39,912 nucleotides of DNA from the NCBI GenBank assembly GCA_945865355.1, contig CAMBDN010000002.1, forward strand, positions 1 to 39,912. The letters run 5' to 3'. Within the stretch, counting starts at the first letter, position 1. Every line of letters starts with the position of its first letter. Under the pieces are notes generated by a model. That model was not told the DNA's origin and did no database searches. It saw only the letters and a list, made by a program, of their open reading frames with translations. Position numbers and translations under genes: made by a program. Positions 7,790 to 15,594 of the stretch are shown here, piece by piece. Source of the stretch: Legionella genomosp. 1 (GTDB taxonomy: Bacteria > Pseudomonadota > Gammaproteobacteria > Legionellales > Legionellaceae).

Positions 7790-9103
7790 TTAGATGGCAG
7801 CATCGGAATGAAGAGTCCCTGGATTTTCTAAACTTAAGATCCCGGTGTTAAAGTCATAGGCAAATAATTCGGCATAACGCCCCCAATCAATCATCGTTCG
7901 TAATACACGCTCAGCTTCTTTTTCGCTTAAGAAATCCTCGAGTTTGCTTAAAAAACGCTCCTCCGACACACGATGACCAACTTTCTCATCTAAAACTCTG
8001 CGAATGTAACGTGCTAATGGCACTTTTTCTACCAATTGCTTCGCAAATAGTTGCTTACGCTCTTGAAGATCTGCTTCAGAAAATTGCTTTCCTAAGTCAC
8101 TCAAATGGATATCACCATCAAGAACCTTGGCAAATCCCAAAATTTCTAATGTTTCTAAGATCGGAAACAAATCGTCAACATTCATCATTAACTCATCAGC
8201 AAGCTCTGGCAAATCAATCCGGTCTTCAAACGATCGCATCGTTTCAATCAAACCCGATAATTCAGACGGCTCCACTTCCGGCAAACGATAACCTAGACCG
8301 ATTTGCCGTTCACGCTGAGCATGTCTGGCTTTTTCACCATGACCTGTGGTCATTAACGTATAAATGCTATCAACGAGAGCACGAAATTCTGGCGTTTCTG
8401 TATCGCGAGGTTGGGCTAGCGTTACAGGTAGATCCGCACGAATATTACCTGGCTCACTGCCTAAAAGTACAATGCGGTCAGCAAGCATCACCGCCTCTTC
8501 AATGTTGTGGGTCACTAACAAAATACCGTTGGTATTGGTTTTTTTCTCCTGCCACAATCGCAACAAGTCAGACTTCAAGTTCTCAGCAGTCAACACATCA
8601 AGCGCCGAGAAAGGCTCATCCATCAACAACACATCTGGATTAATGACTAACGCTCGCGCAAAACCTACCCGCTGCCGCATACCTCCTGATAGCTCTTTCG
8701 GATATGCCGATTCAAAGCCATCTAGGCCAATGGTATCAATGGCAGCAATGGCGCGATACCGGCGCTCTTCGCGGCCTACACCTTGAGCCTCAAGACCTAA
8801 CTCCACATTTTCCAGCACAGTCAACCAGGGCAATAACGCAAAAGATTGAAAGACCATGGCGATTCCTGGCACCGGTCGAACAACCGGCTGTCCACGATAG
8901 GTAACCTTACCACTTGTTGGTGCAACTAGGCCGGCGATAATTCGCAGCAATGTTGATTTGCCGGAACCTGACTTGCCAAGTAAAGCGACAATTTCGCCTT
9001 CCTGCAATTTGAAATTTACATCTTCAAGTACCAGCAATTCCTGCGTAGCTGCCTTTTTATATGCTTTGCGCAGGTGCTTAATATCAATAATCGTTTCGAA
9101 CAT
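7790..9103 (-). CDS. NitT/TauT-type ABC transporter ATP-binding protein with C-terminal regulatory domain
   Basis: The first ~250 residues are an ABC ATPase: Walker A GKSGSGKST, Q-loop VFQSFALLPW, signature LSGGMRQRVGFARAL, Walker B VLLMDEPFSALD and switch His in LLVTHNIEEA. This subtype serves nitrate, sulfonate or bicarbonate-like uptake systems. The remaining ~160 residues resemble the AAA-associated winged-helix tail found on some of these ATPases (LPELADELMMNVDDLFPILETLEILGFA). The frame opens at a TTG (9115), but the ATG at 9103 has GAGG about 7 nt upstream and begins MFETIIDI, so it is preferred, giving 8 bp after the permease stop. Substrate is not predictable. Confidence 0.85.
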   Translation of the reverse strand: MFETIIDIKHLRKAYKKAATQELLVLEDVNFKLQEGEIVALLGKSGSGKSTLLRIIAGLVAPTSGKVTYRGQPVVRPVPGIAMVFQSFALLPWLTVLENVELGLEAQGVGREERRYRAIAAIDTIGLDGFESAYPKELSGGMRQRVGFARALVINPDVLLMDEPFSALDVLTAENLKSDLLRLWQEKKTNTNGILLVTHNIEEAVMLADRIVLLGSEPGNIRADLPVTLAQPRDTETPEFRALVDSIYTLMTTGHGEKARHAQRERQIGLGYRLPEVEPSELSGLIETMRSFEDRIDLPELADELMMNVDDLFPILETLEILGFAKVLDGDIHLSDLGKQFSEADLQERKQLFAKQLVEKVPLARYIRRVLDEKVGHRVSEERFLSKLEDFLSEKEAERVLRTMIDWGRYAELFAYDFNTGILSLENPGTLHSDAAI

Positions 9104-9111
9104 ACACGGCC

Positions 9112-10866
9112 TCAATTGAGATTAAATCGTTGTTGGGACAAGCGATACAAGGGGCGCCAAATTAAATGATTAAATACGAGCACATAGATACACATCATCG
9201 CAGTTCCCAGTGCAATTTTATGAAAATCACCAGCAATTGTACTCGCTTGGATATACTCACCAAGACCCGTTGCTTTAAGCGTTGTACTCCCCCAACTCAC
9301 CCATTCAGCAACAATACTAGCATTCCAAGCGCCACCTGCTGCAGTAATAGCTCCAGTAATGTAATAGGGGAAAATACCCGGTAAAGCAAGCCTTCGCCAC
9401 CATTGCCATCCTTTGACACCGAAATTATTTGCCACCAGATAAAGGTCGCGGGGAATCATTGATGCACCGGCAATCACATTAAATAATATGTACCATTGTG
9501 TGCCTAAAATCATTAGTGGCGTTACCCAAACCTCTACACTTAAATGAAATTGCACAATGGCTATAACGAACAACGGATAAAATAAGTTAGCAGGAAAAGC
9601 CGCAAAGAATTGGATCACTGGTTGAATTTTTTGCGCCCAATGCGGCCGCAAGCCTATCCAAACACCCACAGGAATCCAAATTAAAGAACTCAAAATAATT
9701 AATACGATCACTCGCGTGCCAGTCGCTGCTCCCAAGAGAAAGACGTGTAAAATTTCTTTGGCTTTTAGAACATCCAGAATATAACCCAATAATAAATAAC
9801 CGCCACTGAAAATAACGATCAATATCACTGTATTCCATAGCCATTCCATGTGTTTTTGACGATTTTCATCGATGTCTTTAAAAACTTTTGGCCCGAACTG
9901 ACTTAACCATCGCGCATTTACAAAACGATCTTTCAATACGGCCAACGGTGTGGCGAAACTAACCATCAAGCGACTACTTCTTATCCAGTCAATCAACCAA
10001 GATTGGTATTCTCCCACATCAGAGGATTGCTCTGCTTTAAATTTTTCAGACCAAGCGATGAGTGGCCTAAATAAAATTTGATCATAAAGAAAAATGACCA
10101 CCACCATGGTTAAAATCGCATAGCCAACCGCATATAGATCACGTTGCTCAATCGCCAAAGCAATATAAGATCCTACGCCAGGCAAGCGAATATCTTGATG
10201 AGACACAGCAATTGCTTCGGATAACACCACAAAAAACCAACTGGCCGACATCGATATCATCATGTTCCACAACAAACCAGGCATAGAAAATGGAACTTCA
10301 ATTTTCCAAAAACGTTGCCAGGCAGACAGCTGAAACATCGCTGCTGCTTCACATAAATCATAGGGAACCATTTTAAGTGACTGATAAAAACTAAAGACCA
10401 TATTCCACACCTGTGCGGTAAAAATGACGAAAATGGCAGCGCACTCAGGCCCCAATAAACTATTGGGAAAAAGGTGAATAAAACCGGTGATGGTTATTGC
10501 CAAAAAACTCAATACAGGAACAGACTGTAAAATATCAATAGCTGGGATGATGACTTGTTCTGCACGCCTATTTTTAGCAGCCAATGCACCAACAAAAAAA
10601 GTGAAAAAAATCGAAAAAATCAAGGCGATGAACATCCGCAATACTGTTCTTAACGCGTAAAATGGCAATTTAGACGGATCTAGCGAGATCGGTAATGGAA
10701 CACCTAGCGAATAAGGTGTGGCCATTTGCTTGGCAGCCCAACCTAGAAAAAAGAAGATTGAAATGAACAAGATCAATAACAGCATATCCCAGCGATTGAT
10801 AAATCGACTGACATTCTCGCGATTGGCAAAGTAAAACCGATTGTTACCCACAAGGCCTCTCCCCAT
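9112..10866 (-). CDS. ABC transporter permease, two BPD_transp_1 modules in one chain
   Basis: A 584-residue inner membrane protein with two permease modules, each about six helices. The first carries the coupling loop EAAAMFQLSAWQRFWKIEVP; the second carries NNFGVKGWQWWRRLALPG in the same place. Between them is a cytoplasmic linker (about residues 270-340, rich in charged residues such as RFVNARWLSQFGPKVFKDIDENRQKHMEW). It forms the membrane part of the transporter with the downstream ATPase, with which it is cotranscribed. One chain with two modules could form the whole channel without a partner. No periplasmic binding protein gene lies nearby. The ribosome site is weak (AGG 6 nt before the ATG). 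Confidence 0.85.
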   Translation of the reverse strand: MGRGLVGNNRFYFANRENVSRFINRWDMLLLILFISIFFFLGWAAKQMATPYSLGVPLPISLDPSKLPFYALRTVLRMFIALIFSIFFTFFVGALAAKNRRAEQVIIPAIDILQSVPVLSFLAITITGFIHLFPNSLLGPECAAIFVIFTAQVWNMVFSFYQSLKMVPYDLCEAAAMFQLSAWQRFWKIEVPFSMPGLLWNMMISMSASWFFVVLSEAIAVSHQDIRLPGVGSYIALAIEQRDLYAVGYAILTMVVVIFLYDQILFRPLIAWSEKFKAEQSSDVGEYQSWLIDWIRSSRLMVSFATPLAVLKDRFVNARWLSQFGPKVFKDIDENRQKHMEWLWNTVILIVIFSGGYLLLGYILDVLKAKEILHVFLLGAATGTRVIVLIILSSLIWIPVGVWIGLRPHWAQKIQPVIQFFAAFPANLFYPLFVIAIVQFHLSVEVWVTPLMILGTQWYILFNVIAGASMIPRDLYLVANNFGVKGWQWWRRLALPGIFPYYITGAITAAGGAWNASIVAEWVSWGSTTLKATGLGEYIQASTIAGDFHKIALGTAMMCIYVLVFNHLIWRPLYRLSQQRFNLN

Positions 10867-10992
10867 GACAGGCCTAGTAAATTATCATAAATGCAGGTGA
10901 CGCGATACATTATGTTAGCAGCTGGATGAGGCATACAACATTAAAACTGTATACAATAATAAAAACCCACTTTGGAATTTTCAGGGATCAAC

Positions 10993-11478
10993 ATGATTTA
11001 TAAAAAAATATTACTTTGTTTCTCTTTGTTCGTACTTCACTCACAAACATTTGCAGCACTTGAGGATGCTCAGCTAAATGTTTGGACTAACGAGGCAATC
11101 GTTGCAACCTATACTTATAATTATAAGGATTTCTTGGAGCAGCAAAAAGGAATTGCTAAATATTTCACCTCCAAGGGCTGGATTGCTTATAGTAAGGCCT
11201 TCACTGACTCCAAATTACTAGAGGCCATACAAAAAAATGATTATTACGTCAGCGCAGTAGCGACACTACCACCTGACATCAAACTAATACGCGACAATTA
11301 CTGGCAAGCCGTTATGCCGTTATTAGTGGTGTACCAAAACCCACAATACCAACAAAAACAGACATTGGAAGTGACCATTGAATTCACTGCCGCACCAGCA
11401 GGACAAGGGGTACGAGGCTATGCTATTACTAGTTTACAATCGAAGGTAGTAAAACCTGCTTGCAAATGCCCAACTTAA
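10993..11478 (+). CDS. Stand-alone IcmL/DotI-like periplasmic protein
   Basis: A 161-residue exported protein: signal peptide MIYKKILLCFSLFVLHSQTFA, then a domain with the pattern of the periplasmic part of DotI/IcmL/TraM (WTNEAIVATYTYNYKDFLEQQ, IAKYFTSKGWIAYSKAF, YYVSAVATLPPDI, QTLEVTIEFTAAPAGQGVRG). DotI/IcmL is an inner membrane part of the Dot/Icm type IV secretion system. This gene lacks the N-terminal membrane segment, has a cleavable signal instead and lies far from any dot/icm cluster, so it is an IcmL-like paralogue of unknown job. The cysteine-rich end CKCPT could form a disulfide. The frame opens at a TTG at 10972, but the ATG at 10993 has AGGG 7 nt upstream and starts the signal peptide. 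Confidence 0.82.
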   Translation: MIYKKILLCFSLFVLHSQTFAALEDAQLNVWTNEAIVATYTYNYKDFLEQQKGIAKYFTSKGWIAYSKAFTDSKLLEAIQKNDYYVSAVATLPPDIKLIRDNYWQAVMPLLVVYQNPQYQQKQTLEVTIEFTAAPAGQGVRGYAITSLQSKVVKPACKCPT

Positions 11479-11652
11479 AATCAACCAACCACAGTAACTT
11501 CTCGTAAGTATTGTCTATCCACAGCCCTGCGGTGTATTTTAATAAAACAACTTGTTAAATATTTAATGCGTGATATGGTACACAAAGAGTCTGATGAATC
11601 TATATCACTGCATCTTGGTGGATAACAGCCGTGAAAAAAATCATCCATAGCG

Positions 11653-12123
11653 TTAACCTAAAATATGCAAAGCCATGATCCCCAGATGCAATGCAATAAG
11701 CGTTGCGATAAGACACAAGATTAGGTTTAACTTTTTTGGTACCGTGGTATCAAGAACAGCATGTTCAGGACTGCCAGGATCATAATAGACATCAATATCT
11801 TCATTTTCTTTATAAGCAATAGCCACTTTATAAGCGATATGACGCGCATATTGGCCATTGAAATCATTGTGCACTGTATCAAGAAACAAATACTCCCCAG
11901 TATAATCTTGCTCGCACACCTGGTAGATATACTCTATTTTTGGCCACATGATATGTCCACAAATTTCCCATTCACAATGCGCGATTTTCCCCTTGGTTTT
12001 TACCCAAGATTTGGTTTGCATGGTCACCTGCCGACCACGCCAGAAATACCAAAACACCAGCAATAAAAAAATCAGCCAGCCTAGATCTACTAAATTTTTC
12101 CCATACATCACATGTGCTATCAT
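11653..12123 (-). CDS. DUF3592-type membrane protein
   Basis: A 156-residue protein with one N-terminal membrane helix (GWLIFLLLVFWYFW), a central beta-rich domain typical of DUF3592 (TKGKIAHCEWE, IEYIYQVCEQDYTGEYLF, YKENEDIDVYYDPGSPEHAVL) and a C-terminal helix (LILCLIATLIALHLGIMAL). The family has no known function. The frame is open 27 codons further upstream to 12204, but that part is encoded by the palindromic repeat at 12165-12246. The ATG at 12123 has AGGA about 6 nt before it and is taken as the start. Whether the longer form is ever made is unknown. Confidence 0.7.
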   Translation of the reverse strand: MIAHVMYGKNLVDLGWLIFLLLVFWYFWRGRQVTMQTKSWVKTKGKIAHCEWEICGHIMWPKIEYIYQVCEQDYTGEYLFLDTVHNDFNGQYARHIAYKVAIAYKENEDIDVYYDPGSPEHAVLDTTVPKKLNLILCLIATLIALHLGIMALHILG

Positions 12124-12164
12124 GCTTTTTCCTGGTGCATATAGTGGATTAATTTTTAAATAAT

Positions 12165-12246
12165 CGTCATCCCAAACAACGTGAAGGCTCTTCGGAAATG
12201 GCAATGTGCTTAACTGAGACGGTCTCTCACGTTATTCGGGATGACG
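12165..12246. repeat. Palindromic intergenic element, copy B
   Basis: The left end CGTCATCCCAAACAACGTGA (12165-12184) and the right end TCACGTTATTCGGGATGACG (12227-12246) are inverted repeats with two mismatches. The inner part GGCAATGTGCTTAACTGAGA matches the GGCAGCACTGTGCCTGACTCGGAGA region of the copy at 20.1 kb in order and spacing. On the minus strand it overlaps the upstream extension of the DUF3592 reading frame. Confidence 0.75.
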
Positions 12247-12324
12247 TGCTCAGTCATTTACAGTCCAACTCACTATAAAAGACGATATATTTCTTAATAT
12301 AGCATCAGAACTTACGCAAGACCC

Positions 12325-12346
12325 ACCTGAAATACTTTTTTCAGGT
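12325..12346. terminator. Hairpin upstream of the gcv promoter
   Basis: ACCTGAAA (12325-12332) and TTTCAGGT (12339-12346) form a perfect 8-bp stem with a 6-nt loop. It lies before the gcv promoter and may stop read-through into it; the following TAAATAAC is not a proper T tract. Confidence 0.4.
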
Positions 12347-12361
12347 TAAATAACTTTACCC

Positions 12362-12389
12362 TTGCTGCTTACAATCAGAGCGGTATAAT
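12362..12389 (+). promoter_or_regulatory. Sigma-70-type promoter of the gcv operon
   Basis: TTGCTG (12362-12367) and TATAAT (12384-12389) are separated by 16 bp, and the gcvT start follows 32 bp later with AAGGA before it. I see no glycine riboswitch aptamer in the 200 bp upstream of gcvT. Confidence 0.6.
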
Positions 12390-12421
12390 CTGCTTTACCA
12401 AAGTGATCATAAGGATATGCA

Positions 12422-13504
12422 ATGCTTGCCAAAACACCCCTATATGCTACTCATCAAGCAAGCGGTGCGCGGATGGTTGATTTTCATGGTTGGGAAATGC
12501 CACTTCATTATGGCTCTCAGTTAGATGAGCACCATCATGTAAGAAAAGATGCTGGAATGTTTGATGTGTCACACATGACGGTTGTCGATGTATTAGGCGC
12601 TGGTGGGCGACAATTTCTACGCAATTTATTAACCAATGATGTCGATCAACTTCAACATAATGGTCGTGCGTTGTATAGCTGTATGTGCAACGAGCATGGT
12701 GGCATTATTGACGACTTAATTGTATACCAACGTGCATCTGACAATTATCGACTGGTTTTAAACTCCGCGACTCGTACCCATGATCTAGCCTGGCTCCGAG
12801 AAAAAATTAAGGGCTTCTCAGCGGGATTACAAGAGCGCACCGATTTATCCATGATCGCCGTCCAAGGCCCTGAAGCCATCAAGAAAACATTGAGCATCTT
12901 AACACCAGCACAAGCTGATGCGATTTCAACACTGACTTATTTCGAATGTGTCGATGTAGACCACTGGTTTTTTGGCCGAACAGGCTACACTGGCGAAGAT
13001 GGACTGGAAATTATTGTTCCTCAGGATGAAGTTGTCCATTTGTGGTCTGCTTTGCAAAATGCAGGGGTAAAACCATGTGGACTAGCTGCTCGCGATACGC
13101 TCCGTCTAGAAGCAGGTATGTTCCTCTATGGCCAAGATATGGATGAGTCAACCACTCCCTTGGAATCTGCTTTAGCTTGGACGGTAAAATTACAATCGGA
13201 AGATCGTGATTTTATCGGCATGGGAGCTCTCATTTCGCAAAAACACCAAGGTTTAAAACGTAAATTGGTAGGTCTTACACTAGAAAGCAAAGGTATTATG
13301 CGACCCGGACAACGAGTGATCATTGATGGTCATGCTGATGGAGTTATTACGAGTGGTACCTACTCCCCCACATTAGCTAAATCCATTGCATTTGCACGTG
13401 TACCTATGGAAACAGGGGAACACGTCATGGTTGATATTCGTGGAAAATCGTTTCCAGCAAGTGTTGGGAAACCCCGTTTCGTGAAACATGGGGAAGCTAT
13501 TTAA
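12422..13504 (+). CDS. gcvT: Glycine cleavage system T protein (aminomethyltransferase)
   Basis: GcvT releases ammonia from the aminomethyl group carried on lipoyl-GcvH and passes the one-carbon unit to tetrahydrofolate. The 360 residues include the family pieces VDFHGWEMPLHYGSQLDEHHHVR, MFDVSHMTVVDV, NDVDQL, the folate-site region GGIIDDLIVYQ, RTGYTGEDGLEI and GLAARDTLRLEAGM, and the C-terminal barrel with SGTYSPTLAKSIAFARV. Length is standard. It is first in the operon gcvT-gcvH-gcvPA-yciI-gcvPB, all on the same strand with gaps of at most 26 bp. Confidence 0.96.
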   Translation: MLAKTPLYATHQASGARMVDFHGWEMPLHYGSQLDEHHHVRKDAGMFDVSHMTVVDVLGAGGRQFLRNLLTNDVDQLQHNGRALYSCMCNEHGGIIDDLIVYQRASDNYRLVLNSATRTHDLAWLREKIKGFSAGLQERTDLSMIAVQGPEAIKKTLSILTPAQADAISTLTYFECVDVDHWFFGRTGYTGEDGLEIIVPQDEVVHLWSALQNAGVKPCGLAARDTLRLEAGMFLYGQDMDESTTPLESALAWTVKLQSEDRDFIGMGALISQKHQGLKRKLVGLTLESKGIMRPGQRVIIDGHADGVITSGTYSPTLAKSIAFARVPMETGEHVMVDIRGKSFPASVGKPRFVKHGEAI

Positions 13505-13530
13505 ATCCATCATTTAATAAGGACAGTGTT

Positions 13531-13920
13531 ATGAGCGATACACCCAAGAATTTTAAATTTACACGAACGCACGAGTGGTTAAATATCGAACAAAGCGATA
13601 TAACCATTGGTATAACTGAACATGCCCAAGAGCTTTTAGGCGACATGGTATTTGTTGAATTGCCCGAAGTGGGAGCCGAAGTCAATGCTGGTGACGAGAT
13701 AGGTGTCGTCGAATCCGTTAAAGCTGCGTCCGATTTTTATTCCCCCATCAGCGGCGTAATCGTGGCAATCAATCAGCAAGTCATTGATGACCCTGCTTTA
13801 GTTAACAGTGACCCTTATAACGCAGGTTGGTTAGTAAAAATAAAAGCCAGCAGTCCAGATGAACTCAACGTTCTTCTTAACGCTGATCAATACCAAAATG
13901 AGATAGCAGGGGATCATTAA
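13531..13920 (+). CDS. gcvH: Glycine cleavage system H protein (lipoyl carrier)
   Basis: GcvH is the lipoylated shuttle that moves the aminomethyl group among the P, T and L proteins. The 129-residue chain has the expected HEWL start region, ITEHAQELLGDMVFVELP, and the lipoylation site GVVESVKAASD with Lys64. AAGGACAG precedes the ATG, which lies 26 bp after gcvT. gcvPA begins 2 bp after its stop. The L protein (lipoamide dehydrogenase) is not in the window, as usual, because it is shared with other complexes. Confidence 0.96.
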   Translation: MSDTPKNFKFTRTHEWLNIEQSDITIGITEHAQELLGDMVFVELPEVGAEVNAGDEIGVVESVKAASDFYSPISGVIVAINQQVIDDPALVNSDPYNAGWLVKIKASSPDELNVLLNADQYQNEIAGDH

Positions 13921-13922
13921 TT

Positions 13923-15284
13923 ATGCCTTATATTCCTCACACAATTGAAGACAGAGATGCCATGCTGGCAAGCATCAAAGCGCCTGATATTCAGGCGCTA
14001 TTTGATGAAATCCCAGCCTCAATGCAATATGGTGAATTCAAAAACATGCCCACGGGTATGAGTGAAATGGCCATGCTAAAACATGCCTCACATTTGGCAG
14101 ATAAAAACAAAAATGGCATTTGTTTCATTGGTGCAGGAAGTTATGAGCATCATATCCCTGCAGCGGTATGGGATATTGCATCACGCGGAGAGTTTCTTAC
14201 AGCATATACACCGTACCAAGCTGAAGCTAGCCAAGGGACATTGCAATTGCTTTATGAATACCAAACCATGATAACTGAATTAACGGGCATGGATGTTGCT
14301 AATGCCTCAATGTACGATGGAGCAACAGCTCTAGCTGAGGCAGTCCTTATGGCTGTTCGTGTCAATCGCCACAGCAAATCAAACCGCGTATTGGTGGCAG
14401 GAACGATTCATCCCCTCTATCGTGAAACCCTTGAAACGATTGTTCGCAACCAACACATTGAGATCATTACCTTGCCGTTCGATACGGCAGAGGGTATTAC
14501 GCCAATGACTGCACTTGAAAAATACCAAGGCGAAGACATTACTGCCTTGGTTATTGCACAACCCAATTTCTTTGGCTGCTTAGAACATGTTGATGCAATG
14601 AGTGATTGGGCTCATGCCAACCAAACGGTTAGTATTGGCTGCGTCAATCCGATATCTCTTGCATTGCTAAAGCCTCCTGGCCTTTGGGGTCAACATGGTG
14701 TGGATATTGCTTGTGGGGAAGGACAACCTCTAGGCTCACCAATGGCGTCTGGCGGTCCTTATTTCGGATTTTTTAGCACACGGATGCAGCATGTCAGGCA
14801 AATGCCAGGTCGGTTGATTGGCCGCACGATAGATAAAGAAGGAAAAACGGGTTACACCCTCACTCTACAAGCTCGTGAACAACATATTCGACGTGGCAAA
14901 GCCACCTCCAATATTTGTACAAACCAAGGTTTGTTAGTCACTGCGGCAACCATTCATATGAGTTTATTAGGTGCTGATGGCTTAACAAAAGTAGCCCATC
15001 AATGCCACCATAATACCCACGAATTGGTCTTGGCATTAACACAAATCAAAGGGGTCGAACGGGTATTTACCGCACCCTATTTCCACGAGGCACTGCTGCG
15101 ATTAAGCAAACCCACTCACGAGGTTTTACAAGCTTTACTTAATGCGGGTATTGCCGGTGGCTACGCTGTAGATCAACATTACGGCCAGTTACCCAATACA
15201 CTACTAGTTTGCGCAACAGAAATGCGTACAGACGACGAGATAAGCCAATACGCTCAAACTTTAAAAAAGATAATAGAGGACTAA
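13923..15284 (+). CDS. gcvPA: Glycine dehydrogenase (decarboxylating) subunit 1
   Basis: This is the N-terminal half of the split P protein, which decarboxylates glycine with pyridoxal phosphate. Over 453 residues it shows the start MPYIPHTIEDRDAML, FIGAGSYEHHIPAAVWDI, TAYTPYQAEASQGTLQLLYEYQ, NASMYDGATALAEA, ACGEGQPLGSPMASGGPYFG and GRLIGRTIDKEGKTGYTLTLQAREQHIRRGKATSNICTNQ, split here only for naming. It has no PLP lysine; that is in subunit 2. It starts 2 bp after gcvH and is followed 1 bp later by the yciI-like gene. Confidence 0.95.
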   Translation: MPYIPHTIEDRDAMLASIKAPDIQALFDEIPASMQYGEFKNMPTGMSEMAMLKHASHLADKNKNGICFIGAGSYEHHIPAAVWDIASRGEFLTAYTPYQAEASQGTLQLLYEYQTMITELTGMDVANASMYDGATALAEAVLMAVRVNRHSKSNRVLVAGTIHPLYRETLETIVRNQHIEIITLPFDTAEGITPMTALEKYQGEDITALVIAQPNFFGCLEHVDAMSDWAHANQTVSIGCVNPISLALLKPPGLWGQHGVDIACGEGQPLGSPMASGGPYFGFFSTRMQHVRQMPGRLIGRTIDKEGKTGYTLTLQAREQHIRRGKATSNICTNQGLLVTAATIHMSLLGADGLTKVAHQCHHNTHELVLALTQIKGVERVFTAPYFHEALLRLSKPTHEVLQALLNAGIAGGYAVDQHYGQLPNTLLVCATEMRTDDEISQYAQTLKKIIED

Positions 15285-15285
15285 G

Positions 15286-15594
15286 ATGTTCATCGTGCAG
15301 TTAACGTATAAGACACCCATCAGTGAGGTCGACAAATACTTACAATCACATCGTGAGTTTCTTGACTACTATTACAAGCAAGGGCTGTTATTGGTCTCGG
15401 GCCCGATTAAACCCCGCACCGGTGGAATCATCATCGCGCTAACCAAAGATAAGGCCTATTTGGAATCAATATTACAAAAAGATCCTTACTATCTTGCAGA
15501 AATTGCTGACTACCAATTGATTGAATTTACCCCGGTTATGCACCGTGACGAATTAAAAGACATTATCCATACGACGGAAGGCAAATTATGTTGA
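15286..15594 (+). CDS. YciI-like protein embedded in the gcv operon
   Basis: The 102 residues match the YCII fold: an N-terminal strand MFIVQLTYK, a helix with SEVDKYLQSHREFLDYYYKQG, then LLLVSGPIKPRTGGIIIAL and the DPYYLAEIADYQLIEFTPV ending. The His/Asp pair of the family is represented by His at SHREF and Asp in KDPYY. YCII proteins are ferredoxin-like dimers with mostly unknown roles; some are enzymes acting on small ring compounds. The gene starts 1 bp after gcvPA and its last 7 bp overlap the start of gcvPB, so its expression is tied to the P-protein subunits. That tight coupling hints at a job in glycine or one-carbon metabolism, but this is inference. Confidence 0.82.
   Translation: MFIVQLTYKTPISEVDKYLQSHREFLDYYYKQGLLLVSGPIKPRTGGIIIALTKDKAYLESILQKDPYYLAEIADYQLIEFTPVMHRDELKDIIHTTEGKLC

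Noticed and set aside
8011..8643. A 210-codon plus-strand frame opposite the ABC ATPase gene
   Set aside because: It is a shadow of the strongly conserved ATPase on the other strand; its product has no known motif.
12247..12421. Possible glycine riboswitch before gcvT
   Set aside because: The conserved aptamer cores are absent; the stretch holds a hairpin and an ordinary promoter instead.
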